DNA of 64,000 nt, taken from contig JBPCNH010000023.1 in NCBI GenBank assembly GCA_051001455.1, positions 86,241 through 150,240 of the forward strand, written 5' to 3'. The translations under genes were made by a program, and so were the position numbers. Under the pieces are notes generated by a model. It was not told where the DNA came from, did not search any database, and saw only the letters and a program-made list of their open reading frames with translations. The DNA is from JBPCNH01 sp051001455. GTDB lineage: Bacteria; Actinomycetota; CADDZG01; WHSQ01. Shown here piece by piece: positions 15,503 through 24,496 of this stretch (positions within the stretch are counted from its first letter, which is position 1; each line of letters starts with the position of its first letter).

Positions 15503-16459
15503 TCAGTCGAGCTGGGCCAGAACCCCGCCCACCAAGCCGATCAGAGCATCCTTCTCGGGACCGTCGGCGAACCGCTCCAACGAAGCTTCGGCGCGCCGGG
15601 CTGCATCGCGCGCCGCGGACATCGCGTCGTCGAACGCACCGGAGGATTCGAGGGCAGGCAATAGCTCGCCGAGCTCACGGTCGCCCGACACCAGCAGGTC
15701 GGCGAAGGCATCGTCCCGCTGCGCCGCGAGCAACGGCGCCATCGTGAAGACACCTTCCTTGAGATCGGTGCCGAGCTCCTTACCGGTGACGGCCGGGTCA
15801 CCGACGAGGTCCAACAGGTCGTCGACCATCTGGAAGGCGCGCCCTAAGTGCTCGCCGTATGCGAGCAACGCGTCGCGCTCGGGAGCATCGAGGGCCGATG
15901 TCGACGCACCCAATTCGCAAGCCGCGCGGAACAACGCGCCGGTCTTGAGGCTGATCGTCTCCAGATAATCCTCGACGGCGCGCCGGGGATCGTGCAGCGC
16001 CGCGGTCTCGATGATCTGACCCTCACACACGTCGGCGATCGCCTGCGCCAGGATGCCGGGGACCTCGCCACCCGCGGCCGCACCCAGGGCAGAACCGCAC
16101 GCGAAGAGATAGTCGCCGGCGAGCACCGCTATCTCCGTGCCCCACTTCGTGTGTGCGGTCGGCACGCCGCGCCGCACGTCCGTCTCGTCCATGACGTCGT
16201 CGTGATACAGCGTGGCGAGATGGACCAGCTCTACGGCCGCGGCCGCGAGGTCCGTCGATGCGCTCGGCGCGCCGAAGCGCGACGTGAGCAGCACCAACGC
16301 GGGACGGAGTCGTTTCCCTCCGGCCTTAATCAGATGCGTCGCAGGTTCCGCGACCAACGGATGAGCCGACGCGCCCGCGCGCGTCAACAAGATGTCCTCG
16401 ATGCGCGCCATGTCGCCGGTCAACCACTCGGGGACCACCGTCGAAGGTGCAGCCTTCAC
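15503..16459 (-). CDS. Polyprenyl diphosphate synthase
   Basis: The 318-residue protein is an all-trans prenyl diphosphate synthase. The first aspartate-rich motif is HDDVMDETDVRRG, the second is QMVDDLLDLVGD, and the conserved GGKRLRP lies near the N-terminus. It extends prenyl diphosphates with isopentenyl diphosphate to supply quinone or other isoprenoid chains; chain length cannot be read reliably. The GTG at 16459 begins KAAPSTVVPEW. The yjbQ gene lies just upstream on the same strand. Confidence 0.9.
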   Translation of the reverse strand: MKAAPSTVVPEWLTGDMARIEDILLTRAGASAHPLVAEPATHLIKAGGKRLRPALVLLTSRFGAPSASTDLAAAAVELVHLATLYHDDVMDETDVRRGVPTAHTKWGTEIAVLAGDYLFACGSALGAAAGGEVPGILAQAIADVCEGQIIETAALHDPRRAVEDYLETISLKTGALFRAACELGASTSALDAPERDALLAYGEHLGRAFQMVDDLLDLVGDPAVTGKELGTDLKEGVFTMAPLLAAQRDDAFADLLVSGDRELGELLPALESSGAFDDAMSAARDAARRAEASLERFADGPEKDALIGLVGGVLAQLD

Positions 16460-16514
16460 GAGCGAACTCCGCGCGGCCCGAACGAGAGAAAGGCGGTGGC
16501 TGAAGCCACCATCG

Positions 16515-16958
16515 TCACTCCCCGAGGACCTGGATGCAGTAGCGGCGGAGACGGGACGAACAAAGCTCGATGAAATAGACGCGTTGCTCGGCGCCCAGCG
16601 CCAGCGACCCGCCGACCACGGGGATCACTTCGCTCGTTCGGCCCGCGAACACGTTGACCAGGTGAGCGGGAGCATTCTCGGGCTCGTCCTCCACGAGGTT
16701 CTCGGTGCGGATCTCGAAGTCGTCGTGCTCGTAATAGCCGTCGGCAGGCTCGAGCAGCCTCATGGCCTTCTCGAGCGCCCCCACCATCGAACGGTCCCCG
16801 TTGGCGACGAGCACGCAACAGGTGGTGTGCGGGGAGAAGACCAGTGCGCTGCCGTGGCTGATCCCCGAGGCGGCCACCATCTCGCCGACCTCTTCGGTCA
16901 CGTCGAGCGCGTCGAGCCGGCCTCCGGTCTTGGTCTCGTATTCCTCGTAAGTAATCAT
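16515..16958 (-). CDS. YjbQ family protein (UPF0047)
   Basis: The 147-residue protein matches the YjbQ/UPF0047 family in length and motifs: VFSPHTTCCVLVANG, the acidic ENAPAHLVN segment, and GGSLALGAEQRVYFIELC. A weak thiamine-phosphate synthase activity has been described for members, but the physiological role is unclear. The histidines and aspartates of the PHTT and PAHL segments are the usual metal site. It is upstream of the polyprenyl synthase with 55 bases between. Confidence 0.85.
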   Translation of the reverse strand: MITYEEYETKTGGRLDALDVTEEVGEMVAASGISHGSALVFSPHTTCCVLVANGDRSMVGALEKAMRLLEPADGYYEHDDFEIRTENLVEDEPENAPAHLVNVFAGRTSEVIPVVGGSLALGAEQRVYFIELCSSRLRRYCIQVLGE

Positions 16959-17176
16959 CTCCGGGCCATTGTCCCGTAACTGGAGCGTTGTGCGATTGGA
17001 CGAGCGTTAGGCCCATCTGAACGGCCGTTCAAGGCGCCGGGCCGAGAGCGCGAACTTTTTTGGGCCACACGTCGTAACGCGAACGGGAACGGCAAGGTTC
17101 GAGTCGCTCGAGGAGCTCGTTGTGATGCTCTGCTGGCGATCGACCTTCGAATTCACCGGACCGCCGCCGCACGACT

Positions 17177-17267
17177 ACATTCAGCGATACTTGACGAACA
17201 TCCGTCATTCCGAATTATTCGCGCAGCTGGAGCGAGAGGCGCGAGAGACAGATCGAGGTCTGTGGTC
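17177..17267 (+). pseudogene. Remnant of a thermonuclease-like (SNase) gene tail, copy 1
   Basis: The frame encodes PPPHDYIQRYLTNIRHSELF followed by AQLEREARETDRGLWS and ends at TGA 17296-17298. The E.EAR...RGLWS ending is characteristic of the C-terminus of staphylococcal-nuclease-like domains. No catalytic part is present upstream, so this is a fragment. A second degenerate copy lies at 18030-18118, and the two bracket the toxin-antitoxin module as direct repeats. Confidence 0.55.
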
Positions 17268-17407
17268 ATCGGATTCGTGTAGTGGGAGGCCGTCCTGAAC
17301 AACGCCTACTTCGTCCGAGGATCGCCCGCGGACTTCGATGGATGCGGAGGCCGGGGAATATCGGATGGGATCCGATCAGGAATCTCACCGACGTAGCGAT
17401 AAACGCG

Positions 17408-17436
17408 ATGGCATGATCGTGCTATATTCGTGCCAT
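17408..17436 (+). promoter_or_regulatory. Promoter/operator of the toxin-antitoxin module
   Basis: An inverted repeat ATGGCA (17408-17413) / TGCCAT (17431-17436) flanks a TATATT -10-like element (17423-17428) and overlaps the antitoxin start codon. This layout suits autorepression by the antitoxin and a nearly leaderless transcript. Confidence 0.45.
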
Positions 17437-17671
17437 GGGTAGGGCACGGATCAGCACTACTGTTGACGAGCGCCTGTTGAAGATGGCCCGCCGGATTCGA
17501 CGAGGCGCATCCGACTCCGTCCTCGTCGAAGAGGCTCTTGCCGCGCTGGTGGCTCGCAACCGCAGCGCCGAGATCGACGCCGCGTACGCGGTCTATGACG
17601 GCAAACCCCTCTCGATCGAAGATGAGTGGGGCGATCTGGCTGCGTTCCGTGAAGCGGCCGCACGGTCCTAA
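17435..17671 (+). CDS. Type II antitoxin, ribbon-helix-helix type
   Basis: The 78-residue protein begins GRARISTTVDERLLKMARRI, a ribbon-helix-helix DNA-binding start, and continues with SDSVLVEEALAALVARNR. The C-terminal part is acidic (IEDEWGDLAAFREAAARS), as expected for the segment that wraps the toxin. Its stop shares one base with the ATG of the following MazF-like gene, the usual coupling in toxin-antitoxin pairs. It probably binds the inverted repeat at its own promoter. Confidence 0.75.
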   Translation: MGRARISTTVDERLLKMARRIRRGASDSVLVEEALAALVARNRSAEIDAAYAVYDGKPLSIEDEWGDLAAFREAAARS

Positions 17672-17997
17672 TGGCGAGCCCTGCTCGTGGAGAGGTGTGG
17701 TGGTGCGAGCTTCCCGGGGCAGGTCGGCGTCCGGTGGTCCTTCTGTCGAGAGACGTCGCGATCCCACGGCTCGGCCGCGCGCTGATCGGACCCTGCACGA
17801 CGACCATACGCGGCCTCCCTAGTGAGGTGCTGCTCGAACCGGGCGAAGACCCCGTCCCGCTTCCGTCGGCCGTGAACCTCGATTCCGTCGAAAGCGTATC
17901 GGTGGGGACTTTGGTGGAGCGCTTGGGGCGACTAAGTGATTCCCGCATGCACGAGGTTTGCCGCGCTCTCGCGGTCGCCGTCGCGTGCGAAGCCTGA
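17671..17997 (+). CDS. MazF/PemK-like endoribonuclease toxin
   Basis: The 108-residue protein resembles MazF/PemK toxins: RGEVWWCELPGAGRRPVVLL and SRDVAIPRLGRALIGPCTTT match the first strands of the fold (RGDVW...GRRPVVVLS), and NLDSVESVSVGTLVERLGRL fits the conserved NLD....V....L segment. MazF enzymes cut mRNA at short motifs and are held inactive by their antitoxin. The arginine of RRP and the threonine of CTTT are probable active-site residues. Start and stop overlaps support co-translation with the antitoxin. Confidence 0.8.
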   Translation: MASPARGEVWWCELPGAGRRPVVLLSRDVAIPRLGRALIGPCTTTIRGLPSEVLLEPGEDPVPLPSAVNLDSVESVSVGTLVERLGRLSDSRMHEVCRALAVAVACEA

Positions 17998-18029
17998 GCT
18001 CGTCCCGCGGCACAGCACGAGGCACGGCT

Positions 18030-18118
18030 ACATCTAGCGATACTTAACGAACCTGCGCCACGCCGATCTTTTCGTGCAGCTAGAACGTGAGGCGCGGGAA
18101 CGACCGGGGTCTCTGGTC
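18030..18118 (+). pseudogene. Remnant of a thermonuclease-like gene tail, copy 2
   Basis: This 89-base stretch aligns with 17177-17267: both share GCGATACTT, ACGAAC, CGATCTTTT-type and GAGGCGCG segments. It is more decayed, with a TAG early and a two-base loss. In the longest frame it reads RYLTNLRHADLFVQLERE before drifting. Together the copies form direct repeats about 760 bases apart around the toxin-antitoxin genes. Confidence 0.55.
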
Positions 18119-18234
18119 GCCAGAACCGGTAACGGCGAAGAAAGGTAGAGGTCGTATCTGCCCGTAGGTTCCGTTTCGAACCGGTGTCCTATGGGCTAGG
18201 AATCTCATTGAGAACGGAGATACCGAGGCCTGGT

Positions 18235-19218
18235 CTAGCGGTTTGCATCGGGGCCGGGAGCCGGTGCCACGAGGGCGGGGCTCGGCGCCTCTTCGACCCG
18301 ACCGGTCCCACTGCCCGTTAGGGCTCCTACGTACACCGCCGCTGCCACCAGAGCCCCACCGGCCACGATCTCGGCGGTCAGCTCTTCGTCGGCGATGAGT
18401 ATCCCGAGGGTTACCGCGACGACCGGCATCAGGGTGAGCGCGTAGGTGGTCGCCGACGCCGTCCATCTCAGCACAACGAATAGGAACAACATGAACAGGC
18501 CGACCGAGCCCAGCACCACGAGCCAGGCGAGAACGAGCCAGGTTCGGCCGGCACGCGGAAGGACCCACTCCTCTCCGGCGACCAGCGAGGCAGCCGCCAA
18601 GAACACGCTGCCGGCCAACATGCCGACGGCATTCGTCGTGATGGGATCGGCGCGGGGGAACACCTTGACTATCACGCTCGACTCGGCGATCACCACAGCG
18701 CCCATGAACGCGGCCATCAGATAGACGGGTGTGAGCTCTCCGCCGAAGGTGCCTCTGGAAAGAACAGCGATGCCTGCGATCGCCATCAACCCTCCGGTCA
18801 ACCCTCGCGCCGTGAGCCGTTCCTGCCGGTGCATCGCGGCAAGCAAGAGTGTGAGTAATGGCACCGAAGCAAGGATCACCGAGGTGGCTCCGGCGTCCAG
18901 CTCGGTGAGTGCGAAGTAAAGGAATGCATAGGCCAGCCCGAAACCGAGCAGTCCGTACAGCGCCGCACCTACGGCCGCCGCGCCGTACGGCATCGGCAAC
19001 CGCCGGATCCGCATGAGAAGGAAGAACAGCAGGGTCCCGGGAACGAAGCGCAGAGTCGCGCCGAATAGAGGGTCGAGCTCTTCGTTGCTGAACTTCACGG
19101 CGACGAAGTTTGCGCCACCGATCAGCACGGCACCGAAGAAAGCGGCACTAGTGGTGCGGTCGGGTATGCCGGAATGAACCTCGACGACCTCCCCCTGACT
19201 TTTGTAGAAGCAGACCAA
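18235..19218 (-). CDS. EamA/DMT family transporter
   Basis: The 327-residue protein has about ten hydrophobic segments arranged as two EamA repeats, with the typical GGANFVAVKFSNEELDPLFG start and the ALTELDAGATSVILASVPLL segment. Members move small metabolites across the membrane, but the substrate cannot be predicted. The C-terminal 25 residues are proline/alanine-rich. The ATG at 19218 gives a short polar N-terminus (MVCFYKSQGEVVEVHSG); initiation slightly downstream is possible. The gene is divergent from the large kinase-like gene. Confidence 0.8.
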   Translation of the reverse strand: MVCFYKSQGEVVEVHSGIPDRTTSAAFFGAVLIGGANFVAVKFSNEELDPLFGATLRFVPGTLLFFLLMRIRRLPMPYGAAAVGAALYGLLGFGLAYAFLYFALTELDAGATSVILASVPLLTLLLAAMHRQERLTARGLTGGLMAIAGIAVLSRGTFGGELTPVYLMAAFMGAVVIAESSVIVKVFPRADPITTNAVGMLAGSVFLAAASLVAGEEWVLPRAGRTWLVLAWLVVLGSVGLFMLFLFVVLRWTASATTYALTLMPVVAVTLGILIADEELTAEIVAGGALVAAAVYVGALTGSGTGRVEEAPSPALVAPAPGPDANR

Positions 19219-19393
19219 GCGTACTCGTAGCCCGGCTACGCCGGAGGACGAGCCAGGGAGACGCAGTGGACGTGTTGCTTTTCTCGACGGTTGGACTACT
19301 TGACCGATTTGTCCAAGGTCTCGTTCGGCGCGGCGGAGTTTGACCCGGCGCTCTAGCTGCGGCTCCCGGAGGGGCTGTTCCCCTCGGCCTGGA

Positions 19394-19413
19394 AATAGTT
19401 ACTAGTGACTATT
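19394..19413. promoter_or_regulatory. 20-bp imperfect palindrome upstream of the large signalling gene
   Basis: AATAGTTACTAGTGACTATT equals its own reverse complement except at one symmetric pair of positions, and it is AT-rich within GC-rich DNA. It lies about 80 bases before the GTG of the kinase-like gene in a divergent intergenic region, a typical place for a dimeric repressor or activator site. Confidence 0.4.
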
Positions 19414-19492
19414 CCCTACCGATATGCCCGCATCTTCAAATAGAGGGCCAGACGCCTGACGTGTTCGCGCGGGCAACTTCTGTTCGATCGGA

Positions 19493-22400
19493 GTGTCGAA
19501 GACGGAAAAGCACCTGAAGGGATGGCCGCCGGGGAGCCTGGCGGTTGGCGACCGCTTCAAGATCCTCGATCAGATGAGGTCGGGCGCCGACGTCAATACC
19601 TTCTCGGGCGAAGATCGCCTCTCGGGCGAGAAGGTAGTGATCAAGAAGATCGCGCCCGGCAACGTCTCGGCTACCGCGGTGGCGCACCTCGAGCATGAAG
19701 CGCATGTCCTGAGCCGGATGAGCAGCCCCTACCTGGCTCCGGTGACGGACGTCGGCCAGGATCACGACGGCGCGGTCTATCTGGTCATGCCGCTCATCAC
19801 GGGGTTCACGCTCAAGGAGCGCCTCTTGTTGGGCCCGCTCGACGTCTCCGAGGTGACGAACGTGGGGATCTGCCTCATGGATGCGCTGCAAACGATTCAC
19901 GACCTTGGGATCTTGCACCGAGACGTCAAATCATCGAACGTCGAGCTGCGGTCCGGCGAGAAGGTCGAGAGCGCGGTGCTCGTCAACTTCGGCTTGTCCC
20001 GAAGCGTCCACCTGCACGCCTCGATGCATGATCGCGTGGTCGGGACGGTTCGATATATGTCACCGGAGACGGCCGGCACGATCGACCACGAGGTCGATGA
20101 GCGCTCGGATCTCTACTCGGCGGGCGTAGTGTTCTTCGAAGCTCTCACCGGCCGACCCCCGTTCGAGGCCGAGTCGGGGGAAAAAGTACTTAGTCAACAT
20201 CTCAGCGCGCCGCCGCCGGCGGCGCGCAGTTTGCGACCCGAGGCACCGCGTGCCCTCGAGGAGGTCATCGAGCGACTCCTGCGTAAGGACCCGTCCGACC
20301 GCTACCAGACCGCGGAGGCTGTGCGGGCGGACCTGCAAGAGATCAAGAACGCCATCAGCAGCGGGAACCCCGATCCCCACATGGTGGTCGGTCTGCACGA
20401 CCGTCGTAAGAGCCTCGCGGAACCATCGTTCGTTGGCCGCAAGCACGAACTCAACTCACTGAAGGAGCTGCTCGACGTTGCCGGCAAGGGAGCACCATGC
20501 CTAGCGTTTGTATCGTCGGAGTCGGGCGGCGGCAAGACGCGTTTGATTAACGAGTTCGCAAAGGAGGTCGCCCAGGCTGGGGTTTCGACCTTCAGGGGAC
20601 AAGGACTCGATCTGGCGGCCCAACGACCCTTCCAGCTCCTCTCCGGCGTGGCCCTAGACGTGCTCCAAACCGTGGAGCAGGACCCGGGGCTGGTCGACTC
20701 TCTGAAGGAGCGATTGGCCGAGGGAGCCGAATCGGTCGCGGTTGCGCTTCCGGAGCTGGGTCCGGTCCTAGACGTGCCGGACAAGGCTGTCGGCCCCGAA
20801 GAGCACGGAGAGTTCCGTAGCGTTCGCGCCCTGGCGAAGCTGCTCGACTCCCTCGGCGCGCCGAACCGACCGGCGGTGGTGATCCTCGACGACTGCCAGT
20901 GGGCGGACGAGCTCACGCTCAAGACGTTGCAACGCTGGTCGCAGGGAGCGGACCGGAACGGTGCGGAATCGCACACCTTCATCGTCGCAGCGTTCAGGTC
21001 AGAGGAAGTGCCCATGGATCACCCGCTGCGCAAGGTCGTCGCGACCGGCGACCTTGCGCTCAAGGGACTGAACGACGAGGAACTGCGCGCGCTGGCCGAA
21101 TCGATGGCGGGCCCCCTTCCAACTCCGGCCCTGGAGGCCGTGACGCGGTTGTCCGAGGGAAGCCCGTTCATGGCTTCGGCTGTTCTGCGCGGCATGGTCG
21201 AAGCGGGCGCGCTGCATCCCGAAGATGACGGCTGGCAGGTGGACGAAGACGCCATGGAGGGTGTCAGGTCGTCGCGCCGCGCCGCAGCCTTCTTGGCCCA
21301 GCGGCTGTCCCTGCTGTCCGAGGCAACGACCGAGGTGCTGGCGACGGCCGCGGTGCTGGGCAAGGAGTTCGAACTCGGGCTGGTAGCAGACCTGTGGGGT
21401 AAGCCGCTGCAGGAGGTCGTCTCGACGGTCCACGAGGCGCGGCAGCGCCATATCGTCTGGGTGGACGAGACGAGCGGGCGGTCCGCCTTCGTTCACGACA
21501 AGCTGCGCGAGGCCATCTTGGACTCGGTGGACCCCGAGAACAAAAGGGTTCTCCACCTCAAGGCAGGTGAGCATCTGGAGCGATCCCATCCGGAGCGCGT
21601 TTTCGACATCGCCTACCACTACGACGCCGCAGGGGAACCCGTCAAAGCCCTGCCGTACGCGCTCGAGGCCGCGCAGCAGGCGCGCGGACAACATGCGCAA
21701 GCCATCGCCGAAGAGCAGTATCGGATCGCGGAGCGCGCCGTTGGTCCGGATGACCTGGAGGCGAGAAGACTCATATCGGAGGGGTTGGGAGACACCCTGA
21801 TGCTGCGCGGCCACTATCAGGACGCCGAGCCCTACTTCACCCAGGCGCTGGGCCTGGCGACCACCGATGAGGCACGTTCGATGATCTTGGGCAAGGTCGG
21901 CGAACTTGCTTTCAAGCGGGGGGACGTGGAGTCCGCCGAGAAGGCCAACGAAGAGGCGCTGCGAACGCTTGGCAAGAGGGTTCCGAGATCGATAGTCGGG
22001 TTCGCGCTGATGGCGCTGTGGGAAGTCCTCGTGCAGGTGATGCACACGCTGTTCCCCAAGCTGTTGCTCGGTCGCAAGAAGCTCGAGAGTGCCGAGCGCG
22101 AGTTCATCGCCCTTCGGCTCTACAGCCGAGCCACACACAACTACTGGTTCGGGCGCGGCACGATCCCGTGCGGATGGGCGCATTTCCGTGAGATGAACCT
22201 CGCCGAGCGATATCCCCCCACGCCCGAATTGGCGCAGGCCTACTCCGAACATGCCCCGGTCATGACACTGGTGACCAAGTATCGGCGAGGGATGGACTAC
22301 GCGAAGAGATCGCTCGCTATCCGCCAGTCACTGAACGACACCTGGGGCCAAGGACAGTCGATGCACTTCTACGGCGTCGTCACTTATGGCGCTTCTCGAT

Positions 22401-24496
22401 ACGAGGAGTGCATCGATAGCTGTCGTCGCGCGATCCGCTTCCTAGAACGAACGGGTGATCGGTGGGAGGTCAATACAGCCACGTGGCACATCGCGTTGTC
22501 GCAATACAGGCTGGGCGATCTCGCCGGGGCGGTAGACACGGCGCGCCGTTGCTACCAGTCGGGGGCCGAGATCGGCGACTCCCAGGCGCGCGGCATCAGC
22601 CTCGGCGCCTGGGCCAAGGCCACCGGCGGCCGGGTCCCCGAGGACCTGCTCGCAGCGGAGGCGGCCGCGATCGGCCGCGATGTGCATACCTCGGCTGAGG
22701 TCATGCAGGCCGAGGGCCTGGTGCTTCTTCGTCGTAAGGAGTACGAGCATGCCGAGCAGAAGTTCCGTGAGGCCAAACGGATGATCTTGCGCGCGGGCGT
22801 TATGCAGGAGTACGTCGCTCCCATCTTCCCGTGGCTGGTTACGGCGATGCGGCTGCAGATAGAGGCGCTTCCGCCGTGGGCGCCGGCGCACAGAGCCAAA
22901 CTGCTGCGCAGGGCGCGCCGGGCATCCTTCTGGGCCCGGCTCGTGGCGAGCCGCTACCGCAATAACCGCCCCCATGCCCTCAGGGAAGCCGCTCTCTTGG
23001 CGGCCGCGAGCGGCCGCGCCGGGCGCGCTCGGCGTTTGTTCGATCGGAGCCGGGCCATCGCCGACGAGCAAGGGGCTCGATACGAGAGCGCCCGGACCCT
23101 CGTCGAGCGGGGCCGCGTGGGGCTCGCTCTCGGTTGGAGAGCGGCTGCAGAAGACGCTGTTGCCGGGGAGGCGCTGATCGCGAGGATGACCGTCCCGGAG
23201 GAGGACTCCGGGCACGAAGAGACCACCGAAGACCCGTCGATCACCCCGGCGCTCGTGGACCGCTTCGACGGTCTGCTCGAGGTGGGCCGGCAGATCGCCG
23301 GTTCCTTGAGTCGTGATGCCGTTCAGGCCAACCTTCATGCTTCGGCACTGGCACTTCTGCGCGGCGAGGAATGTCTCATCCTCGAGGTCGACGGAGACGA
23401 GAACCAGCCCCGGGTGCTTTACGGACAAGGGGACGCGCTGCCGAGTAGCGCTCTGGTTCGCAGCGCGGTAGCCAGCGGCCGTCCGGTGATCCTGGCGGAC
23501 GATCTTCCGGAGGACGCTAGCGAGAGCCTCGAGCTTGCGGGGATCCGTTCGGCCCTATGCGCTCCTATCCACGTCCGCGGACGGATAACGGCGTGCTTCG
23601 TGATAACCCACCATGAGATGGGGGAGCTGTACGGCGAGGATGAGCAGCGCATCGCAGAGTTCCTGGCCACCATCGCCGGGGCCGCGATCGAGAACGCGGA
23701 CGGCTTCGCCGAGGTCAGGGACCTCTCCCGCTCGCTTGAACATCGGGTCGCCGAACGCACCTCCGAGTTGCGCGAGGCGAACGTGCAGCTCAAGCGAGCC
23801 AACGATGCGATGCGCGATTTCGTCTCGGCCGCGTCACACGATCTGAGGACCCCTCTCACCGCGGTGGTCGGTCATGCCTCACTCATGAGCCGGAACTGGG
23901 CCCAGATGGAAGAGGATCAGAAACTGTGGAGCGTCGATGTAATCTCTCGCGCGTCCAATCGTCTCACTCAGTTGGTCGACGACCTGCTGACGATCTCGAA
24001 CATCGAAGGCGGTGTCATCGACACGCATCCCGAAGTGGTTCAAGTCAGCGAGGTGATCTCGGAGGTGACCGCTTTCACGGGACGCGCCGACGAGATCAAG
24101 GTGACCTGCCCCCCGGACGCGCGGGTCCTTGCTGACGCGAGCCACGTCCAGCGCATGTTCACGAACTACATCACGAATGCTTTGAAATACGGTGCTACCC
24201 CGTACGAGGTGACCGTTTCACTTACCGAGGACGATGTCGAGGTGCGGGTCCTAGACGGCGGCACCGGGGTCCCCGAAGACTTCGCCTTCACGCGACTCTT
24301 CGAGAAGTTCGCGCGCGCCAAGACCGAAGCCACGCGCAAGGAAGCAGGCACGGGATTGGGGCTCTCGATCGTGAGAGGCCTCGCCGAAGCCAATGGGGGG
24401 AAAGCCTGGTATCAGCCGAACGAGCCCAACGGTTCCTGTTTCGTTTTCACTTTGCCCCGCGCCTATGACACCCGAGCCCATAGGATGCTCGGATGA
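19493..24496 (+). CDS. Giant fused signalling protein: Ser/Thr kinase-like, AAA ATPase, TPR, GAF and histidine kinase
   Basis: The 1667-residue protein joins several modules. Residues ~15-285 form a eukaryotic-type kinase fold with Lys51 (VVIKK) and HRD at 142-144 (LHRDVKSSN), but the DFG motif reads NFG at 165-167 and the glycine loop is poor, so this domain may be inactive. Residues ~305-650 are an AAA-type ATPase (ESGGGKTRL near 345; VVILDDCQWAD near 465). TPR-like helices fill ~700-1200, a GAF domain ~1260-1410, then a coiled coil, HisKA with His1449 (SAASHDLRTPL) and HATPase_c (NALKYG; GTGLGLSIVRG). The overall plan is known from cyanobacteria, myxobacteria and Chloroflexi. The downstream receiver gene overlaps by four bases. 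Confidence 0.88.
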   Translation: MSKTEKHLKGWPPGSLAVGDRFKILDQMRSGADVNTFSGEDRLSGEKVVIKKIAPGNVSATAVAHLEHEAHVLSRMSSPYLAPVTDVGQDHDGAVYLVMPLITGFTLKERLLLGPLDVSEVTNVGICLMDALQTIHDLGILHRDVKSSNVELRSGEKVESAVLVNFGLSRSVHLHASMHDRVVGTVRYMSPETAGTIDHEVDERSDLYSAGVVFFEALTGRPPFEAESGEKVLSQHLSAPPPAARSLRPEAPRALEEVIERLLRKDPSDRYQTAEAVRADLQEIKNAISSGNPDPHMVVGLHDRRKSLAEPSFVGRKHELNSLKELLDVAGKGAPCLAFVSSESGGGKTRLINEFAKEVAQAGVSTFRGQGLDLAAQRPFQLLSGVALDVLQTVEQDPGLVDSLKERLAEGAESVAVALPELGPVLDVPDKAVGPEEHGEFRSVRALAKLLDSLGAPNRPAVVILDDCQWADELTLKTLQRWSQGADRNGAESHTFIVAAFRSEEVPMDHPLRKVVATGDLALKGLNDEELRALAESMAGPLPTPALEAVTRLSEGSPFMASAVLRGMVEAGALHPEDDGWQVDEDAMEGVRSSRRAAAFLAQRLSLLSEATTEVLATAAVLGKEFELGLVADLWGKPLQEVVSTVHEARQRHIVWVDETSGRSAFVHDKLREAILDSVDPENKRVLHLKAGEHLERSHPERVFDIAYHYDAAGEPVKALPYALEAAQQARGQHAQAIAEEQYRIAERAVGPDDLEARRLISEGLGDTLMLRGHYQDAEPYFTQALGLATTDEARSMILGKVGELAFKRGDVESAEKANEEALRTLGKRVPRSIVGFALMALWEVLVQVMHTLFPKLLLGRKKLESAEREFIALRLYSRATHNYWFGRGTIPCGWAHFREMNLAERYPPTPELAQAYSEHAPVMTLVTKYRRGMDYAKRSLAIRQSLNDTWGQGQSMHFYGVVTYGASRYEECIDSCRRAIRFLERTGDRWEVNTATWHIALSQYRLGDLAGAVDTARRCYQSGAEIGDSQARGISLGAWAKATGGRVPEDLLAAEAAAIGRDVHTSAEVMQAEGLVLLRRKEYEHAEQKFREAKRMILRAGVMQEYVAPIFPWLVTAMRLQIEALPPWAPAHRAKLLRRARRASFWARLVASRYRNNRPHALREAALLAAASGRAGRARRLFDRSRAIADEQGARYESARTLVERGRVGLALGWRAAAEDAVAGEALIARMTVPEEDSGHEETTEDPSITPALVDRFDGLLEVGRQIAGSLSRDAVQANLHASALALLRGEECLILEVDGDENQPRVLYGQGDALPSSALVRSAVASGRPVILADDLPEDASESLELAGIRSALCAPIHVRGRITACFVITHHEMGELYGEDEQRIAEFLATIAGAAIENADGFAEVRDLSRSLEHRVAERTSELREANVQLKRANDAMRDFVSAASHDLRTPLTAVVGHASLMSRNWAQMEEDQKLWSVDVISRASNRLTQLVDDLLTISNIEGGVIDTHPEVVQVSEVISEVTAFTGRADEIKVTCPPDARVLADASHVQRMFTNYITNALKYGATPYEVTVSLTEDDVEVRVLDGGTGVPEDFAFTRLFEKFARAKTEATRKEAGTGLGLSIVRGLAEANGGKAWYQPNEPNGSCFVFTLPRAYDTRAHRMLG

